Assembly: GCA_963790525.1 (NCBI GenBank)
Contig: CAWBOV010000006.1
Coordinates: 806,001-870,000, forward strand
Origin: CAWBOV01 sp963790525
GTDB lineage: Bacteria > Actinomycetota > Actinomycetes > Mycobacteriales > Jatrophihabitantaceae
Direction of reading: 5' to 3'
DNA: 64,000 bases
A program made the position numbers and the translations under genes. Below the pieces are notes generated by a model. That model did no database searches, was not told the DNA's origin, and worked only from the letters and a program-made list of their open reading frames with translations. Below, one piece after another: positions 55,447-62,905 of the stretch; positions within the stretch are counted from its first letter, which is position 1; each line of letters begins with the position of its first letter.

Positions 55447-56295
55447 GTGGAGATCCTGCGCTACACGGCGTTCTCGTCGGATCCCGCCGGGGGGAATCCG
55501 GCCGGTGTCGTGCTCGACGCGACCGGCGCGACCGACGCGCAGATGCTCGCCGTCGCCGCCGACCTCCGGTACTCGGAGACTGCCTTCCTCGTCCCGACAG
55601 GGGCCGGCCACGTCGACGTGAGGTACTTCAGCCCGCGCGCGGAGGTGCCGTTCTGCGGACATGCCACGATCGCCTCCGCGGTCGCCTTCGCCGAACGCCA
55701 CGGCCCGGGCACGCTGACCTACTCCACCCGGGCGGGGCTGGTGCAGGTCGGCACCGACCTCGGGCCGGACGGCCGCCTCACCGCCGCCCTGACGAGCGTC
55801 CCGCCGCGGGTCGCGCCCATCGCCGCGCCTTTGCTCGGCGAGTTGCTGTCGGCCCTGCGCTGGGCGCCGTCGGACCTCGATCCGTCGCTCCCGCCGAGGG
55901 TCGCGTACGCCGGAGCGTTCCACCCGGTCATCGCCGCGGCCACGCGCGAGCGCCTGGGCGCGCTGGACTACGACTACCCGCTGCTCGACGCCCTCATGGC
56001 GCGCGCCGGGTGGACGACGGTCGACCTGGTCTGGCGTTCGGACCCGGTGACGTTCCATGCGCGCAACCCCTTCCCGCCCGGTGGTGTGGTCGAGGATCCG
56101 GCGACCGGCGCGGCAGCGGCAGCCTTCGGCGGGTACCTGAGGGACCTCGACCTGGTGCCGCTGCCCGCCCGGATCACCGTCCATCAGGGCAGCGACATGG
56201 GCCGCCCGAGCCGGCTCGACGTGGACATCGCCGCGGCGCCCGGCTCCGGGATCACCGTGTCCGGAGTGGCCGTCGCGTTGCCCGCGGGCGGCTGA
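55447..56295 (+). CDS. PhzF-family isomerase-like protein
   Basis: A 282-residue diaminopimelate-epimerase-fold protein. Signatures are FSSDPAGGNPAGVVLD, LRYSETAFLVP with the catalytic Glu of PhzF, VPFCGHATIASAVAFA and VVEDPATGAAAAAFGGYL. No phenazine gene is nearby, so it is a general PhzF-like enzyme of unknown substrate. The GTG at 55447 lies 6 nt after TATCGT (55435-55440), a leaderless arrangement, divergent from rarA. Confidence 0.9.
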   Translation: MEILRYTAFSSDPAGGNPAGVVLDATGATDAQMLAVAADLRYSETAFLVPTGAGHVDVRYFSPRAEVPFCGHATIASAVAFAERHGPGTLTYSTRAGLVQVGTDLGPDGRLTAALTSVPPRVAPIAAPLLGELLSALRWAPSDLDPSLPPRVAYAGAFHPVIAAATRERLGALDYDYPLLDALMARAGWTTVDLVWRSDPVTFHARNPFPPGGVVEDPATGAAAAAFGGYLRDLDLVPLPARITVHQGSDMGRPSRLDVDIAAAPGSGITVSGVAVALPAGG

Positions 56296-56327
56296 GGCGC
56301 CGCAGGCCAGCCGTCCCGCCGACGGCG

Positions 56328-58112
56328 TCAGTCCGTCGACGCGCCCGCGGTGGCCGGCGGCGGGACGAAGTCGATCCCGGCTTCCTTGCGCTGCTCCGCG
56401 GTGATCGCGGCCGGCGCGGACGTGAGCGGGTCGAAGCCGCCGCCGGTCTTCGGAAAGGCGATGACGTCGCGGATCGAATCGGTGCCCGACAGCAGCGCGC
56501 AGATGCGGTCCCATCCGAAGGCGATCCCGCCGTGCGGCGGCGCGCCGTAGTTGAACGCGTCGAGCAGGAATCCGAACTTCTCCTGCGCCTCGGCCTGGGA
56601 CAGGCCCATGATCGCGAAGACCCGCTCCTGCACGTCGCGGCGGTGGATACGGATCGACCCGCCGCCGATCTCGTTGCCGTTGCAGACGATGTCGTAGGCG
56701 TAGGCCAGCGCCGAGCCGGGGTCGGTGTCGAAGGTGTCCAGCGACTCGGGCTTGGGCGAGGTGAAGGCGTGGTGCGTGGCCGTCCACGCGCCGGACCCGA
56801 CGGCCACGTCGCCGCTGGCCACCGCGTCACTGGCCGGCTCGAACAGCGGGGCGTCCACGATCCACACGAACTCCCAGGCGGAGGCGTCGATCTGCCCCAG
56901 CCGGCGGCCGATCTCCAGCCGGGCCGCACCCAGCAGGGCGCGGGAGGACGTCACGGGGCCGGCGCCGAAGAAGATGCAGTCACCGGGGCGGGCGCCCACG
57001 TGGGCGGCCAGCCCCGCACGCTCGCTCTCGGAGAGGTTCTTGGCGACCGGACCGCCGAGTTCGCCGTCCTCGCCGACCAGCACGTACGCCAGCCCCCGCG
57101 CGCCCCGCTGCTTGGCCCATTCCTGCCAGGCATCGAGCTGCTTGCGCGGCTGGGACGCGCCGCCGGCCATGACCACGGCACCGACGTAGGGAGCCTGGAA
57201 CACCCGGAACGGCGTCTCGGCGAAGTAGTCGGTGCACTCCACCAGCTCGGTCTTCAGGCGCAGGTCGGGCTTGTCCGAACCGTAGCGGCGCATCGCCTCG
57301 GCGTAGGTCATCCGGGCGATCGGGGTGGCGATGTCGTACCCGATGAGCTTCCAGAGCGCGGTGAGGACCCGCTCGGCGAGGGCGATGATGTCGTCCTGGT
57401 CGACGAAGCTCATCTCGATGTCGAGCTGGGTGAACTCGGGCTGACGGTCGGCGCGGAAGTCCTCGTCGCGGTAACACCGCGCGATCTGGAAGTACCGCTC
57501 CATCCCGGCCACCATCAACAGCTGCTTGAACAGCTGTGGCGACTGCGGCAACGCGTACCAGCTGCCCGGCTGCAGGCGGGCGGGCACGAGGAAGTCCCGC
57601 GCCCCCTCCGGCGTCGAGCGGGTCAGCGTCGGGGTCTCGATCTCGACGAAACCGTCGTCGAGGAGGGTGTTCCGGGCGGCCTGGTTCACCTTGCTGCGCA
57701 GGCGCAGGGCCGCGGCGGGCGCGGGGCGGCGCAGGTCGAGGTAGCGGTAGCGCAGGCGGGCCTCCTCGCCGACCGTCGACTGGTCGTCCAGCGGGAAGGG
57801 CAGGGGCGCGGCCTGGCTCAGCACCTCCAGGCTCGTCGCGTCGACCTCGATGTCGCCGGTCGGCAGCGCGGCGTTGGCGTTGCCCGCGGGGCGTACGCGC
57901 ACGTCTCCCACGACCTTCACGCACCACTCGGCGCGCAGGTCGTGGGCGATCGCGTCCTCGCGGATCACGACCTGCACGCTGCCGGAGGCGTCCCGGAGAT
58001 CGATGAACGCCACCCCGCCGTGGTCGCGGCGGCGGGCGACCCAGCCGGCCAGCGTGACGGTCGTTCCGGCGTCGGACGCGCGCAGCGTCCCGGCCTCATG
58101 GGTGCGGATCAC
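56328..58112 (-). CDS. aspS: Aspartyl-tRNA synthetase (bacterial type)
   Basis: Class II synthetase of 594 residues. N-terminal OB anticodon domain (ITLAGWVARRRDHGGVAFID); motif 2 region YFQIARCYRDEDFRADRQPE; bacterial GAD insertion (about residues 290-400); motif 3 AFGWDRICALLSGTDSIRDV. In bacteria lacking asparaginyl-tRNA synthetase this enzyme is non-discriminating and also makes Asp-tRNA-Asn; that cannot be decided here. Its ATG overlaps the hisS stop (ATGA). Confidence 0.97.
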   Translation of the reverse strand: MIRTHEAGTLRASDAGTTVTLAGWVARRRDHGGVAFIDLRDASGSVQVVIREDAIAHDLRAEWCVKVVGDVRVRPAGNANAALPTGDIEVDATSLEVLSQAAPLPFPLDDQSTVGEEARLRYRYLDLRRPAPAAALRLRSKVNQAARNTLLDDGFVEIETPTLTRSTPEGARDFLVPARLQPGSWYALPQSPQLFKQLLMVAGMERYFQIARCYRDEDFRADRQPEFTQLDIEMSFVDQDDIIALAERVLTALWKLIGYDIATPIARMTYAEAMRRYGSDKPDLRLKTELVECTDYFAETPFRVFQAPYVGAVVMAGGASQPRKQLDAWQEWAKQRGARGLAYVLVGEDGELGGPVAKNLSESERAGLAAHVGARPGDCIFFGAGPVTSSRALLGAARLEIGRRLGQIDASAWEFVWIVDAPLFEPASDAVASGDVAVGSGAWTATHHAFTSPKPESLDTFDTDPGSALAYAYDIVCNGNEIGGGSIRIHRRDVQERVFAIMGLSQAEAQEKFGFLLDAFNYGAPPHGGIAFGWDRICALLSGTDSIRDVIAFPKTGGGFDPLTSAPAAITAEQRKEAGIDFVPPPATAGASTD

Positions 58113-59497
58113 AACTTCTCCTTGCTGGTGGCGTGCGGGGTACTGACGGGCGGGGTGCTGACGACCTGCACGTGCAGGTCCTCGGCCGGGGGCGACCAGG
58201 TCTCCGGGTCGGCCGCGACCTGATCACCGGTTCGGATGTCCTTGACCTCGTGACCGGCGGTCCCGTCCCCGGCCGGTGGGAACCAGACGAACGGGATCCC
58301 GCGCCGCTCGGCGACGCGGATCTGCTTGCCGTACTTCTGCGCGGTCGGGGCGATCTCCGTCGCGATTCCCCGCGCCCGCAGCGAGCGCGCGATGCCGTCA
58401 CACGCCGGGCGGGCGTCCTCGTCGGGCAGCGCGACGAGGACGACGGACGGCACGGACCGGCTGCCGGCCAGCACGCCGCGGGCCAGCAGCGGCACGAGCA
58501 TGCGGGTCACACCGAGGGAGATGCCGACGCCGGGATACGTGGTCCGGCCGTCGCTGGCCAGCGACTCGTACCGCCCGCCCGAGCAGATCGATCCGAGGCT
58601 CTCGAATCCGCTCATCCGCGTCTCGAAGACGGTGCCGGTGTAGTAGTCCAGGCCGCGCGCGATCCGCAGATCGGCTTCGACGATGACCCGGTCGCTCTGC
58701 AGGGACGCGCACCCGGCCACCACCTCGGCCAGTTCGGTGAGGCCCTGGTCGAGCAGTTCGTGCTCGACGCCCAGGGCGCGTACCCGATCGACGAAGGACG
58801 TGTCGGTGGTGCGGATCTCGGCCAGCGAGAGGCAGAGCGCGGCCTGCGACGTGGTCAGTCCCGCGTCGGAGACGAGCAGTTCGCCGATCGTCGCCGCCGG
58901 CACCTTGTCGATCTTGTCGATGACCCGCATGACCGCGGCGACGTCCGGTGCGCCGATCCCCAGGAAGAAGCCCTCCATCAGGCGGCGGTTGTTCACCTGC
59001 AGCCGGAGCGGAGGGACGGGCAGGGCACCCAGCGCCTCGGCCATCACCCGCGTCACCTCGATGTCGTGGTGGAACGGCAGCACATCCCGGGCGACGATGT
59101 CGATGTCGGCCTGGGTGAACTCGCGGTAGCGCCCCTCCTGCGGCCGCTCCCCGCGCCACACCTTCTGGATCTGGTAGCGGCGGAACGGGAACTCGAGCTT
59201 CCCGGCGTGCTCGAGCACGTAGCGAGCGAAGGGGACGGTGAGGTCGAAGTGCAGGCCGAGGCCGGAGTCCTGCGCGGAGTCCTCTGCCTGCAGGCGCCGC
59301 AGGACGTACACCTCCTTGTCGATCTCACCCTTGCGCAGCAGCTGGTCCAGCGGCTCGGCGGCGCGGGTCTCCACGGAGGCGAACCCGTGCAGTTCGAAGG
59401 TGGTCCGCAGCTGGTCCAGCACGCGCTGCTCGACGGCGCGCTGGGCGGGCAGCAGCTCGGGGAAGCCGCTCAAGGGCGTGGGTCTGGTGGTGGCCAC
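58109..59497 (-). CDS. hisS: Histidyl-tRNA synthetase
   Basis: Class II synthetase of 462 residues. Motif 2 FRRYQIQKVWRGERPQEGRY, then EFTQADIDIV; the His-specific LRIARGLDYYTGTVFE; motif 3 near TYPGVGISLGVTRML; a C-terminal anticodon domain with QIRVAERRGIPFVWF. The GTG at 59497 has AGGA upstream and lies 4 nt after the metallohydrolase stop. The 40-residue tail after the anticodon domain is slightly longer than usual. Confidence 0.96.
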   Translation of the reverse strand: MATTRPTPLSGFPELLPAQRAVEQRVLDQLRTTFELHGFASVETRAAEPLDQLLRKGEIDKEVYVLRRLQAEDSAQDSGLGLHFDLTVPFARYVLEHAGKLEFPFRRYQIQKVWRGERPQEGRYREFTQADIDIVARDVLPFHHDIEVTRVMAEALGALPVPPLRLQVNNRRLMEGFFLGIGAPDVAAVMRVIDKIDKVPAATIGELLVSDAGLTTSQAALCLSLAEIRTTDTSFVDRVRALGVEHELLDQGLTELAEVVAGCASLQSDRVIVEADLRIARGLDYYTGTVFETRMSGFESLGSICSGGRYESLASDGRTTYPGVGISLGVTRMLVPLLARGVLAGSRSVPSVVLVALPDEDARPACDGIARSLRARGIATEIAPTAQKYGKQIRVAERRGIPFVWFPPAGDGTAGHEVKDIRTGDQVAADPETWSPPAEDLHVQVVSTPPVSTPHATSKEKL

Positions 59498-59501
59498 TGA
59501 C

Positions 59502-60170
59502 TCAGATTCCTGCCAGGTAGGGGTTGATGCGGCGCTCCCGGCCGATCGTGGTGGAGGGGCCGTGCCCGGGGTGCACGACCGTGTCGTCGGCGCTGGGGAG
59601 GATGACCTGCCGCAGGGTGAGCGCCATCGCCTCCTCGGATCCGCCGGGGAGATCCATGCGCCCGATGGATCCGGCGAAGAGCACGTCACCGCTGAACATG
59701 ACCGGAGTGTCGGCCGCTGTGGTGAACACCACGGAACCGCCGGTGTGGCCAGGGGCGTGGGTGACCCGGACATCCAGCCCGGCTAAGGACAGCTGCGTTC
59801 CGTCGGCGAGCTCTCGGACGTCTCCGGGCTCGGCGAACGTGAGGCCGCCGACGCCGAAGATCGGTGCGCCGAACGGCAGGTTCATGCTCGCCCACGGGTC
59901 GGTGATCATCGCGCGGTCGTCCGGGTGGATGTAGGCCGGGACCTCGCGCGCCTGGCAGACGGGCAGGACCGAGAAGGTGTGGTCGAGGTGGCCGTGGGTG
60001 AGCAGCACGGCGACGGGGTGCAGGCGGTGCTCGGCGATCACCTCGTCGAGCCGGGCGGTCACGCCCACACCGGGATCGATGACGATGCACTGCTCGCCCG
60101 GACCGGGTGCGACGACCCAGCAGTTGGTGCCCGCCACCTGCGCGGGGAATCCCTCGACGAGCACGAACAC
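59502..60170 (-). CDS. Metallo-beta-lactamase-fold hydrolase (glyoxalase II-like)
   Basis: A 222-residue zinc hydrolase. Metal ligands are visible in LLTHGHLDHTFSVLP (HxHxDH), THAPGHTGGSVVF, MFSGDVLFAGS and VVHPGHGPSTTIG. It equals the MBL protein upstream of hisS in mycobacteria (Rv2581c), often called glyoxalase II without proof. Start GTG 60170 is chosen for AGGAAGAG just upstream. A TAGGGT -10 (60239-60244) puts the transcript start after the ATG at 60236, ruling out that longer start. Confidence 0.88.
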   Translation of the reverse strand: MFVLVEGFPAQVAGTNCWVVAPGPGEQCIVIDPGVGVTARLDEVIAEHRLHPVAVLLTHGHLDHTFSVLPVCQAREVPAYIHPDDRAMITDPWASMNLPFGAPIFGVGGLTFAEPGDVRELADGTQLSLAGLDVRVTHAPGHTGGSVVFTTAADTPVMFSGDVLFAGSIGRMDLPGGSEEAMALTLRQVILPSADDTVVHPGHGPSTTIGRERRINPYLAGI

Positions 60171-60327
60171 CTCTTCCTGATCGATGTCCGGGCGGCGGCA
60201 CCGTGCGCCGTCCGGATGACCTGTGGGCCAACCCATTCACCCTACTGGCGCCCGGGTTGCCGTTTTTCCCGTCCCGTGCCGGACCGTGGACGTGGACGTC
60301 GGACGGCGGGAGGCCGGATCCGCCGGG

Positions 60328-60333
60328 TAGAAT
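60328..60333 (+). promoter_or_regulatory. -10 box of the candidate structured RNA
   Basis: TAGAAT is one of the best -10 hexamers in the window. The predicted start (about 60340) coincides with the first base of the 85-nt folded element. No good -35 was found. Confidence 0.45.
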
Positions 60334-60340
60334 GGTCAAC

Positions 60341-60425
60341 GGCGTCGGCCCGATCCTGGCCCCCGGTCCCACAACTGCCGCCTAGAGCGGCCTTCCGCCG
60401 AGAGGCGACTAGGCGGGCCGACGTC
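60341..60425 (+). ncRNA. Candidate structured RNA, unrecognised
   Basis: GGCGTCGGCCCG (60341-60352) pairs with CGGGCCGACGTC (60414-60425), a 12-bp stem with one G-U. Inside, CCTAG (60381-60385) pairs with CTAGG (60409-60413), stacking on it, and GCGG (60387-60390) with CCGC (60395-60398) closes a CCTT tetraloop. The start matches the TAGAAT promoter. It lies in the 337-nt gap between the metallohydrolase (start 60170) and the NUDIX gene, which has its own -10-like TAGAAC at 60496-60501. It fits neither a tRNA nor any riboswitch I know. The minus strand can fold equally, so orientation rests on the promoter. Confidence 0.45.
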
Positions 60426-60507
60426 ACCACTCCCCTCCCGCCTCCGGCCGTACCGGCCGGCCGTCTCCGCCCGGCCGCACCCGCGCGCCATGCGGTAGAA
60501 CGGGTCC

Positions 60508-61383
60508 ATGGCAGGTGACGGTGACGGCTGGGTGACCTGCGCGTTCGGCCATCGCCACTGGGGACGCTTCGGCGCCGCCGGACTCCTGCTGCGTGACGAG
60601 GATCAGGTCGTCCTCCAGCATCGAGCGGTCGGCACCCACGAGGGCGGGAGCTGGGCGCTGGCCGGCGGCGCCCGCGACAGCCACGAGGACGCGGTGGAGA
60701 CGGCGAGCCGCGAGGCGCGCGAGGAGGCCGGGATCCTCCCCCACCACATCCGCCCGGTGGGAACCTGGGTCGCCGATCACCTCACCTGGAGCTACACCAC
60801 CGTCGTGGCCAGGGCGGTCGGGAGCGTGGTGCCCTACGCGGCCAACTGGGAGAGCGTGGACGTGCGCTGGTGCGACCTGGCCGAGGTGGACACCCTGCCG
60901 TTGCACCCTGCGTTCGCGTCCGCCTGGCCCGCGCTGAGGATGACGCCGGAGCCGTTGACCGTCGTGATCGATGCCGCCAACGTCATCGGCTCGCGCCCGG
61001 ACGGGTGGTGGCGCGACCGGGCCGGAGCGACGCGCGCCCTACGGACGGACCTCGTGGCCCTGGCGAGGGACGGGATCCCCGCGGTGGAGCTGCCCACCGG
61101 GATCCTCGCGCTGGGGCTCTCGCGGCTGCTGCCCCGGATCGTGCTGGTCGTCGAAGGGGGCGCCGTAGACGTCGCGCTGGACGCGCCCGGCGCCGGCTGG
61201 TGGGAGGCCGCCGTGACCGCGGTCGCCGCCCCCGGGTCCGGCGACGACACGGTCGTCGAGGTCGCCGCGTCCCTCCCCGGCCAGGTGCTTGTCGTCACGG
61301 CGGACCGCGGCCTGCGGGCCCGGCTGCCCACGGCGCTCGCCGTCGCCGAGCCGCGCTGGTTGCTCGATCACCTCCCCCGGTAG
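60508..61383 (+). CDS. NUDIX hydrolase fused to a NYN/PIN-like domain
   Basis: A 291-residue two-domain protein. N-terminal NUDIX (about 1-150) has a perfect box in GGARDSHEDAVETASREA followed by REEAGI. The C-terminal part starts LTVVIDAANVIGSRPDGWWR, has LRTDLVALARDG and ends with VLVVTADRGLRARL, the acidic strand pattern of NYN/PIN ribonuclease-like folds. NUDIX removes pyrophosphate from nucleotides or RNA ends, and NYN folds cut RNA, so an RNA-processing role is possible (inference). ATG 60508 lies 6 nt after TAGAAC, perhaps leaderless. yaaA follows 11 nt later. Confidence 0.82.
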   Translation: MAGDGDGWVTCAFGHRHWGRFGAAGLLLRDEDQVVLQHRAVGTHEGGSWALAGGARDSHEDAVETASREAREEAGILPHHIRPVGTWVADHLTWSYTTVVARAVGSVVPYAANWESVDVRWCDLAEVDTLPLHPAFASAWPALRMTPEPLTVVIDAANVIGSRPDGWWRDRAGATRALRTDLVALARDGIPAVELPTGILALGLSRLLPRIVLVVEGGAVDVALDAPGAGWWEAAVTAVAAPGSGDDTVVEVAASLPGQVLVVTADRGLRARLPTALAVAEPRWLLDHLPR

Positions 61384-61394
61384 GCTGCGCCGCC

Positions 61395-62186
61395 GTGCGC
61401 ATCCTGCTTCCCCCGAGTGAAGGCAAGCGCACGGGAGGCACCGGGCCGCCGCTGGCCGAGGTGGGGTTCGGGCCGGCACCGCTCCGGGCACAGCGCCGCC
61501 GCCTCGCCGCCGCCGTCGAACGCGTCGCGGCCGGGAACCGGGCCAGGGCCGTCGGCGCGTTCGTGCTGCCGCCCGCTGTCGCCGACGCGGCACTGGCCGC
61601 CAACGCGGTGCTCACCCGGTCCCCGACCCGCGCCGCGCTGGACCGCTACGCCGGCGTGGTCTACGACGGCCTCGACGTCTCGACCCTGACGGCGGCGCAG
61701 CGGGCGGTCGCGGACGCCACGATCCTCGTCTTCTCCGGCCTCTTCGGGGTCCTGAGCGGCGCCGACGCGATCCCGGACTACCGCGTGCCGGCCTCGACCG
61801 TGCTGCCCCGCATCGGTGCCGTGGGGCCGTCCTGGCGGAGCGTGCTGACCCGCGTCCTCCCCGCGACCCTGGGCCACGAGCCGGTCCTGGACCTGCGCTC
61901 GACGGACTACGCGTCGATGTGGCGCCCCGGCGCCGCGGCGCGCCCCGGCGTGATCGACGTCCGCATCCTGTCCCGCCGCCCCGGTGGGTCGCTGGGCGTG
62001 ATCAGCCACTTCAGCAAGCACGCGAAGGGGCGGCTCACCCGCGCGGTCGTCGAGCGGATCAGCGCCGGTGAGACGGTGGCCGACGCGGCCGCGGTCGCCA
62101 AGATCTGGCGCGAGGTCGGCTTCGGCGCGGCCACCGTCGACACCGCCGGCGGGCGCACCCGGCTCGAGCTCGTCACGGCGGACTAG
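61395..62186 (+). CDS. yaaA: Peroxide-stress protein YaaA (DUF328)
   Basis: A 263-residue protein of the YaaA/UPF0246 family, which protects against peroxide by limiting free iron in E. coli. Signatures are RILLPPSEGKRTGG, DALDV-type region YAGVVYDGLDVSTLTAAQRA, FSGLFGVLSGADAIPDYRV, DLRSTDYASMW and VISHFSKHAKGRLTR. The GTG at 61395 is 8 nt after TAGGCT (61381-61386), which spans the stop of the NUDIX gene, so it may have its own leaderless message. Confidence 0.9.
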   Translation: MRILLPPSEGKRTGGTGPPLAEVGFGPAPLRAQRRRLAAAVERVAAGNRARAVGAFVLPPAVADAALAANAVLTRSPTRAALDRYAGVVYDGLDVSTLTAAQRAVADATILVFSGLFGVLSGADAIPDYRVPASTVLPRIGAVGPSWRSVLTRVLPATLGHEPVLDLRSTDYASMWRPGAAARPGVIDVRILSRRPGGSLGVISHFSKHAKGRLTRAVVERISAGETVADAAAVAKIWREVGFGAATVDTAGGRTRLELVTAD

Positions 62187-62257
62187 CACAGCTCCGGCAC
62201 GCCGCCCACCGCGGCCCCCGTTTCCCAGCGCACGGTGGCATGGGCCACGATGGCCAG

Positions 62258-62905
62258 ATGCGCCTCGATCACGTGTCCTACGCCGCCGGCCCGGAAGGGC
62301 TCGGCGCGACCGCTCAGCGCATCGGTGCGCAGCTCGGAGCCGGCTTCACCGACGGTGGCCTGCACCCTCGCTTCGGCACCCGCAACTTCGTCCTGCCTCT
62401 TGCCGGCGGGGTGTACGTCGAGATCGTCGAGGCGCTGGACCATCCGGCCGTCGAGTCCTCCCCGTTCGGCCGCGCCGTCCGCGAGCACAGCGAGCGCGGC
62501 GGCGGCTGGTTCGCATGGGTGGTGAGCGTGGCCGACATCTCGGCGATCGAGGCACGGCTGGGGCGCGCGGCCGTCGACGGGCACCGCCGCCGCCCGGACG
62601 GCTTCGACCTCCAGTGGAAGCAGATCGGCGTCAAGGAACTGGCCGACAACCCCGAGCTGCCGTTCTACATCCAGTGGCTCACCGACGAGGCGCATCAGCC
62701 CTCCGCGGGCGGATCGGCACTGGCACTGGCCGGCCTCGAGATCGCCGGCGACCCTGCCGTCCTGGCTGATTACCTCGGCGAGCTCGGCGAGCAGCCTGTC
62801 GACGACGTGGCCGTCCACTGGGTCGACAACGACGAGTGGGACAGCCGCAGCGGCCTGGTCGGGGTCACCTTCGACACCCCCAACGGCGTCGTCTACATCG
62901 ACTGA
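62258..62905 (+). CDS. Glyoxalase/VOC-like domain protein
   Basis: A 215-residue protein starting MRLDHVSYAAGPEGLGATAQ, with FGTRNFVLPLAGGVYVEIVE, then FAWVVSVADISAIEARLG and a second half ending VGVTFDTPNGVVYID. This is the Glyoxalase_3-like VOC fold with His and Glu metal-ligand candidates (DHVSYA, VYVEIVE). ATG 62258 is chosen over 62240 because it begins the domain exactly. No Shine-Dalgarno is seen. Its last 13 nt overlap the end of the convergent CoA-transferase gene. Substrate unknown. Confidence 0.82.
   Translation: MRLDHVSYAAGPEGLGATAQRIGAQLGAGFTDGGLHPRFGTRNFVLPLAGGVYVEIVEALDHPAVESSPFGRAVREHSERGGGWFAWVVSVADISAIEARLGRAAVDGHRRRPDGFDLQWKQIGVKELADNPELPFYIQWLTDEAHQPSAGGSALALAGLEIAGDPAVLADYLGELGEQPVDDVAVHWVDNDEWDSRSGLVGVTFDTPNGVVYID

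Noticed and set aside
60341..60425. Interpretation of the folded element as a tRNA
   Set aside because: The end stem is 12 bp instead of 7, and no TPsiC or anticodon arm fits.
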